Shown: in pieces, positions 59,338 through 64,000 of the stretch
Position numbering within the stretch: the stretch's first letter is position 1
Layout: every line of letters starts with the position of its first letter
Assembly: GCA_027622715.1 (NCBI GenBank)
Contig: JAQBYN010000002.1
Span: 18,464-82,463, forward strand
Direction of reading: 5' to 3'
Origin: Pseudomonadota bacterium
GTDB taxonomy: Bacteria; Pseudomonadota; Alphaproteobacteria; SHVP01
Length of the DNA: 64,000 bases
Program-made: the position numbers and the translations under genes
Notes under the pieces: model-generated
What the model was told of the DNA's origin: nothing
Database searches by the model: none
Seen by the model: only the letters and a program-made list of their open reading frames with translations

Positions 59338-60822
59338 CTATTGGTAGCACTCGATCAGTCCAGTGAACTTGCGGGCGCGTTCGCCGATATCGGCGACCGA
59401 TTCGGCGGTTTTGACCGGGTTGGTTTTGTAATCGACATTGTTTGTGTCCAAGAAAGACTTGGCCACCGAATCGCGGACCGCGAAGTTCATGTTCTGGGGC
59501 AAGGCCCCGCCAACCCTTTCTGCGGCGGCGCTTGTTGACAGGGTTGAAACGATCACGCCGACGATGTTGCCGCTACGGTCCATGAGCGGACCGCCGCTGT
59601 TCCCCGGCGCGATCTGCGCGGAAATTTGAACCAGCCGGAGGTCGTCCGGTCCACCGGCGGTCTGTGGGAGCCCACTCAGGGCCGTGATCAGTCCCGCGGT
59701 CAGGTTACCCTGTTGGGACACCATGCCCGTCAAAGGAAAGCCGAACACGACAACGTCGTCGCCCTGGCGCAGCGACCGTCCTTCTCGGAAGGAGGCCCAG
59801 ACCGTGGGGGTCGTGTCGGCCTTTAGTAGCGCAAGATCAACATCCTCGTTGGCGTTGATGATTTCGGCCTCCACGGGTGCTTCTCCGAGCAACCGCATGA
59901 CGACCCTGTTACAGCCGTCGATGACATGGTGGTTTGTCAACATGTGGCCCCTCGCGCTGACGAAGAATCCCGTCCCGGTAGAAACGAGGGTCGTGCCCGG
60001 TGGCGCCGTGCGCTCTGGGTCGGCTCTGGCAACCGGTCCGCTGCCAGAAGCATTTCCGCAATCCGTCGCGTCGTGTCCACGATGGGAATCGAGCGTGCCG
60101 CCAAATCGAGGGTCATCACATTCGCCGTCTCGCGCGTACTCGCCCGCGTCGTCACCGAGACCGTTGCTGTCACCGCCGCCGCCCGCCGCATTTCTGCAGT
60201 CTGTTGCGTCGTGCCCGCGATGGTTTTCGATCTCGCCGCCGAAGCGTGGGTCGTCGCACTCGCCGTCCCGCGCAAAAGTCCCTTCGTCGTCACCGAACTC
60301 ATCACCGTCCCGTGCGACCTGCCGTCCCCAGTCTGGGCCATTGGCTTCGGTGATCATGAGGCGAACGTCGTTGTATAAGCCGCCTGCTTGTTCCGCGACC
60401 CAAATGTCGTACTTGCCATTAGCGGGGTCCTGAATGGTTACCGCGGGTTGGTAACCATCTGCGCCGCCGGTGTCGTCGTTGCAATGCCAGGTCCCGTTGG
60501 GGTCGTTGACAAGCAACGCCGTATCGGACGGACCATCGACGAAGAACGTGAGGTTTAGATTGGGATAGTTTTCGTAAATTAGGGAGACGTCAGGCTGCGC
60601 TGCATTGATGTAGCCCAGACATGTCTCGGGCAGGCCACTGACTTCTGTCTCGCCACCTGATTTCAACAGCACAGTGTGTGGATCGGGCTGGAAACCGGCC
60701 GTAAGGCGCTCCAGGCCGTATCTTGGTTCAGCGTCGGTGTTCTGCGCCTGCGTCGAGTTCGTCGCGGCAGCGAAGCAACAGGCGGCGCCCAGGAGACCGG
60801 CCACCCAAAGTCTGCGAGGCAT
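59338..60822 (-). CDS. Secreted trypsin-like serine protease with two Cys/Asp-rich repeats
   Basis: 494 residues with a signal peptide (1-~26, cut after STQA). Residues ~60-160 look like a pre-peptidase (PPC-type) beta domain (FVDGPSDTALLVNDPNGTWH). Two 36-residue repeats, 177-212 and 223-258, share ARDGECDDPRFGG and HRGHDATDC, two Cys each. The S1 protease domain (~270-460) has His299 (TNHHVIDG), Asp329 (NEDVDLALL) and Ser409 (APGNSGGPL), resembling DegP-like S1C enzymes without a PDZ domain. Periplasmic or secreted. Preceded by an 8-bp tandem repeat. Confidence 0.88.
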   Translation of the reverse strand: MPRRLWVAGLLGAACCFAAATNSTQAQNTDAEPRYGLERLTAGFQPDPHTVLLKSGGETEVSGLPETCLGYINAAQPDVSLIYENYPNLNLTFFVDGPSDTALLVNDPNGTWHCNDDTGGADGYQPAVTIQDPANGKYDIWVAEQAGGLYNDVRLMITEANGPDWGRQVARDGDEFGDDEGTFARDGECDDPRFGGEIENHRGHDATDCRNAAGGGGDSNGLGDDAGEYARDGECDDPRFGGTLDSHRGHDATDCGNASGSGPVARADPERTAPPGTTLVSTGTGFFVSARGHMLTNHHVIDGCNRVVMRLLGEAPVEAEIINANEDVDLALLKADTTPTVWASFREGRSLRQGDDVVVFGFPLTGMVSQQGNLTAGLITALSGLPQTAGGPDDLRLVQISAQIAPGNSGGPLMDRSGNIVGVIVSTLSTSAAAERVGGALPQNMNFAVRDSVAKSFLDTNNVDYKTNPVKTAESVADIGERARKFTGLIECYQ

Positions 60823-60849
60823 CGATTAGCCCTCCTCAAATTCTACCGA

Positions 60850-60881
60850 GAAGTCTAGAGGTCTCGAGGTCTGGAGGCGAG
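60850..60881. repeat. 8-bp-period tandem repeat upstream of the protease gene
   Basis: GAAGTCTA, GAGGTCTC, GAGGTCTG and GAGGCGAG follow each other in the 86-bp gap between the protease start (60822) and the SDR stop (60909). Units two and three differ at one base. The location is the protease gene's 5' region. Confidence 0.5.
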
Positions 60882-60908
60882 GGAGGCACCAGAAATCGCC
60901 CCCCATTG

Positions 60909-61670
60909 CTACATCGCGCCAACGAAGCTGCCACCGGACGGGCTGATGGTCTGGCCGGTGATGAACCCCGAGGCCGGTGAGCAAAGAAAAGCCACCACAT
61001 TGGCGATGTCGTCGGGGATCGCGAGGCGCTTCGTCGGGTTGGTCTGGGCAAAGGCGTCCAGTTCGGCGGCGGTCATCGAGTTGGTCGCCATCTCGGTGGC
61101 GGTCATCGTCGGGCAAACGCTGTTGGCCGTAATACCGTGGGGCGCCAATTCTAGAGCCCAGGCCCGCGAGAAGCCGATGACCGCGGCTTTGGTGCCCACG
61201 TAGTGAGAATTGTCGGGCCACCCTTTGACCGCGACGACCGACGATATGTTGACGATGCGGCCCCATGTGCGCCGCTTCATGCCGGGGACGACGGCCTGCG
61301 CCAGAAAGAACGGCGCCCGCACGTTGACGGCGAACATCTGATCGAAGTGTTCGCGGGTGACATCTTCGAGACCTTGACCGCCACCCATTCCGGCATTGTT
61401 GATCAAGATATCGAGCCCGCGGCCTGCCGCTTCAAACCCCGCGATCGCCGCCATGACGGTATTGAGATCGGCGACGTCGCAAACCAGCGTTTCGGCACTG
61501 CCCCCGGCATCGACGATCTTTCGCGCGGACTCGTCGGCGAATTCGCCGCGGATGTCTTGGACGACGATATGCGCACCGAGACCGGCAAGCGCCAGTGATT
61601 CGGCGCGGCCAAGCCCATTCCCGGCGCCGGTAACGAGGGCGTGCCGACCAATGAGAGGATTTTTCGTCAC
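60909..61670 (-). CDS. SDR-family oxidoreductase (catalytically complete)
   Basis: 253 residues from GTG 61670 (MTKNPLIGRHALVTG), which overlaps the stop of the symporter gene (GTGA). TGAGNGLGRAESLALAGLG binds NAD(P); NNAGMGGGQG, NISSVVAVKGW (catalytic Ser) and HYVGTKAAV (Tyr and Lys of YxxxK) are intact, unlike the SDR at 9346. PGPTxT is replaced by CPTMTATEM. The coupling to a dicarboxylate-type symporter suggests oxidation of an imported hydroxy-acid, which is inference. Confidence 0.9.
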   Translation of the reverse strand: MTKNPLIGRHALVTGAGNGLGRAESLALAGLGAHIVVQDIRGEFADESARKIVDAGGSAETLVCDVADLNTVMAAIAGFEAAGRGLDILINNAGMGGGQGLEDVTREHFDQMFAVNVRAPFFLAQAVVPGMKRRTWGRIVNISSVVAVKGWPDNSHYVGTKAAVIGFSRAWALELAPHGITANSVCPTMTATEMATNSMTAAELDAFAQTNPTKRLAIPDDIANVVAFLCSPASGFITGQTISPSGGSFVGAM

Positions 61671-63037
61671 TTGGTGTGCTCCGTGATCGTTGCCGGGGCG
61701 GGCTTCGACGTTGGTGCCTGCTGCGCATAGCGCGAAACAAATTGACTGGCCACCATGTCGCCCGCCACGTTGGCTACGGTGCGGCACATGTCGAGCAATC
61801 GGTCGACGCCCAGAATGATCGCGATGCCCGATGGCGGCACACCGATGCTGGCAAGGATCGTCGACAGGATGACGATACCCACGCCGGGCGTTCCAGGTGA
61901 GCCGATGGCTGCGCCGGTTGCCATGACGATGATCAACACCATGCCGGCCAAGCCAATGTCGACGCCGTACACCTGAGCCAAGAACAACGCAGCGACGCCT
62001 TGGTAGAGCGCGGTGCCACCCATGTTGATGGTGGTGCCAAGCGGGATCACGAACCGGGCGACGTTGGCGTGGACGCCAAGTTTACCGACCACCGTGGTCA
62101 GCGTCACCGGCATGACGGCTGCCGAGCTGGACGTCGAGAACGCGAGAAGCAACGGCTCGCGCGTCGCGCGCAAAAACCGCAACGGCGGCGTGCCGGTCCA
62201 CGCCGCAACGGCGAGGTAGAGGGCGAGCAAGATCAACAGTCCCAGCAACACGGTGGCCATGTAGACCGCCGTGCTGAGCAAGGCGGCGACACCGACCTGG
62301 GCCGTTATCTGCGCCAACAGCCCGAATACGGCGAGTGGTGCGAAGCGTAGGACCACCGTCACAACGGCCATAGCAACGGCTTGGACCGAGGCCAGCAATT
62401 CCAGCAGGGGTCGCCGCTGTTCGCCTGAGATCGAGATCATCGCGACCCCAATAATCACGGCGGCGATGACGATCTGCAGCATGTTGCCGGAAACGAATGT
62501 TGCCAGCGGGTCCTTCGGGAAGATCGAGGCGATGACGTCCGGGAATTCCGCGAGACCGGGCAGGGTAGCCGGCTGGACGATGGCGGCGGCGTCCACGGCG
62601 ATGTTGGCCGTTTCGATGAGCGTGCCCGGGTTAATGACAATGGCCAACGCAATGCCGATCGCGGCTGCGATGACGGTGAAGACCAGGAAGAAACCGATCG
62701 TCCAAATCCCCATGGTCCCGAGCTGTCCGGTATTGCCACCGGCAATCCCTCGTATGACGGACGCCACTACCAAAGGGATGACGACAAACTGGATGGCCAG
62801 CAGGAACAGTTTGCCCGGCAACGCGACCCAGTTGCCGATCAGCGACGCATTGGCGGGTGACAACAAGCCGCCCGTTGGCCCGATGGCCAAGCCGAACGCG
62901 ATCCCCAGCGCCATGCCGACCAGCACCTGGAGCCACAGGCGCTGGCGCAGCAGCCCCAGAAGCCGCCGCCGACCGCGGATATGCACCGGGCCGTGGTTTT
63001 CGACGCTGTTGTTCTCGGTGGCCTGGGTGTCCGACAT
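61667..63037 (-). CDS. Dicarboxylate/amino-acid:cation symporter (DctA/GltP-type)
   Basis: 456-residue membrane transporter of the glutamate transporter fold. AFSTSSSAAVMPVTLT is the serine-rich HP1 loop, followed by VIPLGTTINMGGTALYQGVA (NMDGT-type motif, here NMGGT) and GSPGTPGVGIVILSTILASIGVP (HP2). Asp to Gly in NMGGT removes a cation-ligand residue, so ion coupling may differ. ATG 63037 follows AAGGAAACC. Polar N-terminus of ~45 residues before the first helix. Confidence 0.9.
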   Translation of the reverse strand: MSDTQATENNSVENHGPVHIRGRRRLLGLLRQRLWLQVLVGMALGIAFGLAIGPTGGLLSPANASLIGNWVALPGKLFLLAIQFVVIPLVVASVIRGIAGGNTGQLGTMGIWTIGFFLVFTVIAAAIGIALAIVINPGTLIETANIAVDAAAIVQPATLPGLAEFPDVIASIFPKDPLATFVSGNMLQIVIAAVIIGVAMISISGEQRRPLLELLASVQAVAMAVVTVVLRFAPLAVFGLLAQITAQVGVAALLSTAVYMATVLLGLLILLALYLAVAAWTGTPPLRFLRATREPLLLAFSTSSSAAVMPVTLTTVVGKLGVHANVARFVIPLGTTINMGGTALYQGVAALFLAQVYGVDIGLAGMVLIIVMATGAAIGSPGTPGVGIVILSTILASIGVPPSGIAIILGVDRLLDMCRTVANVAGDMVASQFVSRYAQQAPTSKPAPATITEHTK

Positions 63038-63121
63038 TGGTTTCCTTGTAGAGGGCGAGACGATGACCGCATTGCGCGGGGTCAACTGCCCGGGGGGCGG
63101 CGCGTTTGCTATAGTAGACCC

Positions 63122-63541
63122 ATGGCTGGATCGTCACAGGATATCGCCGCTGTTGAAGCCGTCGTTCGCGCTGTGTGGGCACGGTTCTTGGCCCACGACA
63201 AAGACGGGATGCTGGCCCTTCTCGATGAACGCTGCACGGTTTGGGACGTGTTCGAGCCCGATCTCGTGACCAAGGCAACCATGCGCGCATACGTCGATGG
63301 CGACTACGACCAAAAAGCCAAGCGCGGTGCCCTAACGTTTCGCCAAAGCAACTTCGTCACCGACGTATGGAGCGATATGGCGTTGGTACGGTTCAATTCG
63401 TTTGCTGAATACGCCCCGCCTAATCCTCACAAGGGCGAAGGGCGGACAACCGTCGTCCTGCGCCGCATTGCCGAGGGCTGGCGTCTCGTCCACGTCCATG
63501 AGGGGCGGTTGCCGATCGGTGTTCCGCCGATCGTCGAATAA
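63122..63541 (+). CDS. NTF2/SnoaL-like protein, 139 aa
   Basis: Cone-shaped NTF2-fold protein: VEAVVRAVWARFLAHDKDGM and DERCTVWDVFEPDLVTKATM, then TFRQSNFVTDVWSDMALVRF and GRTTVVLRRIAEGWRLVHVH, the pattern of DUF4440/SnoaL-like proteins. Such proteins can be isomerases, cyclases or ligand-binding partners; function unknown. A TATAGT box ends 6 bp before ATG 63122, which would give a nearly leaderless mRNA. Confidence 0.8.
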   Translation: MAGSSQDIAAVEAVVRAVWARFLAHDKDGMLALLDERCTVWDVFEPDLVTKATMRAYVDGDYDQKAKRGALTFRQSNFVTDVWSDMALVRFNSFAEYAPPNPHKGEGRTTVVLRRIAEGWRLVHVHEGRLPIGVPPIVE

Positions 63542-63608
63542 TCGGTTTCCACGTCCTGCCGTCAAAATGACAGCAGAAATCCCGCTCTATTCCAGCCATA
63601 ACATTTTC

Positions 63609-63617
63609 TGTGGATAA
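63609..63617. promoter_or_regulatory. Consensus DnaA box upstream of ssb
   Basis: TGTGGATAA (reverse complement of TTATCCACA) is an exact 9-mer DnaA box, about 140 bp before the ssb start. Single copy in the 212-bp gap, so it is more likely a regulatory site or a chance match than an origin. Confidence 0.35.
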
Positions 63618-63753
63618 CCCCGCACTTGCGGTCGCGCGGCGTGGCTGGCACGGCGGCAGCCGTGTACCCTGCGCCTCCTTACGGTAGGCACATCGCCAAG
63701 GGCGCGGAGGCTATCCGCCGGAACATAACAGTGACGAGAAACGGGTGACGTAA

Positions 63754-64000
63754 ATGGCAGGCAGTGTGAATAAGGTCGTTCTGGTAGGTAACCTCGGGCG
63801 CGACCCCGAGGTGCGCTCGACTCAGCAGGGCGGCGAAATCTGCAACCTGTCGATTGCGACGTCGGAAACCTGGCGGGACAAGGGCACCGGCGAGCGCCGC
63901 GAGCGCACCGAATGGCACCGCGTCGTGATCTTCAACGAGAATCTCGTCAAAGTGGCCAAGGAATACCTGCAAAAAGGCCGCAAGGTGTACGTCGAGGGCC
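63754..64000 (+). CDS. ssb: Single-stranded DNA-binding protein, 3' end beyond window
   Basis: First 82 codons of [23 protein letters not shown], then the OB-fold strand [12 protein letters not shown] and [35 protein letters not shown] coats single-stranded DNA in replication and repair through this OB fold; the C-terminal tail is cut off by the window edge. ATG 63754 is preceded by GGGTGA. In many alphaproteobacteria ssb lies beside uvrA; here the upstream neighbour is the NTF2-like gene on the same strand. Confidence 0.96.
   Translation, partial: MAGSVNKVVLVGNLGRDPEVRSTQQGGEICNLSIATSETWRDKGTGERRERTEWHRVVIFNENLVKVAKEYLQKGRKVYVEG

Noticed and set aside
63721..63740. LexA/SOS box before ssb
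   Set aside because: GAACATAACAGTGAC does not match the alphaproteobacterial GTTC-N7-GTTC pattern or its GAAC-N7-GAAC reverse.
63542..63753. Replication origin near ssb because of a consensus DnaA box
   Set aside because: Only one DnaA box, no AT-rich unwinding region and no dnaA, dnaN, hemE or similar origin-linked genes in the window.

Overview
High-GC, gene-dense DNA with almost no long gaps, from an alphaproteobacterium, most plausibly a Rhodospirillales-type or related lineage. The main support is a gene order typical of that class: tatABC-serS-surE-pcm-LysM/M23 lipoprotein, then a DUF815-type ATPase, then yajC-secD-secF, an Mth938/NDUFAF3-like gene and a squalene/phytoene-synthase-fold (NDUFAF6-like) gene. 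The gene contents also fit: a Bcr/CflA transporter cluster, CoA-linked catabolic genes, and a histone-H1-like lysine-rich protein. Taxonomy below class level is a guess. I saw no tRNA, rRNA or CRISPR array, and no intergenic gap exceeds 300 bases.

Layout. 1-2000: the 5' part of a hybrid sensor kinase running off the left edge. 2.2-6.3 kb: minus-strand metabolic genes (MmgE/PrpD, EamA transporter, PuuE-like deacetylase), a palindromic repeat and a TfoX_N remnant. 6.4-8.1 kb: a DGPF/YCII protein with an ECF sigma factor of the ECF42 type. 8.1-13.1 kb: a minus-strand operon-like run (acyl-CoA dehydrogenase, class III CoA-transferase, an SDR lacking its catalytic residues, M24 peptidase) with cytochrome b561 upstream. 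13.2-17.3 kb: H1-tail fusion protein with terminator, then GMC oxidoreductase, AtzG-like small protein and amidase. 17.4-19.8 kb: an atypical, lower-GC gene split by an intact 1.2-kb IS3-family element. 19.8-27.7 kb: typA and four Bcr/CflA-type MFS exporters with one epimerase between them.

27.7-37.3 kb is the most distinctive region. A 909-residue beta-propeller-repeat protein, whose start codon lies in a 10-bp inverted repeat, sits divergently beside a seven-gene sugar cluster. That cluster encodes a nucleotidyltransferase-PfkB fusion in the opposite domain order to HldE, a GmhA-like SIS isomerase, an NAD epimerase, a HAD phosphatase, an APH-fold kinase and a two-subunit transketolase. Together they could form a self-contained route from pentose phosphates to an NDP-heptose or related sugar.

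37.5-41.4 kb: a ferric-iron ABC importer. 41.6-56.6 kb: the protein export/envelope block described above, interrupted by a ketopantoate-reductase-like gene and an acyl-CoA synthetase. 56.6-63.5 kb: small metabolic and envelope genes (lipoprotein, SNase-like nuclease, RraA, cupin, a non-canonical RidA, a secreted trypsin-like protease with two Cys/Asp-rich repeats, an SDR, a DctA-type symporter, an NTF2-like protein). ssb begins at 63754 and runs off the right edge.
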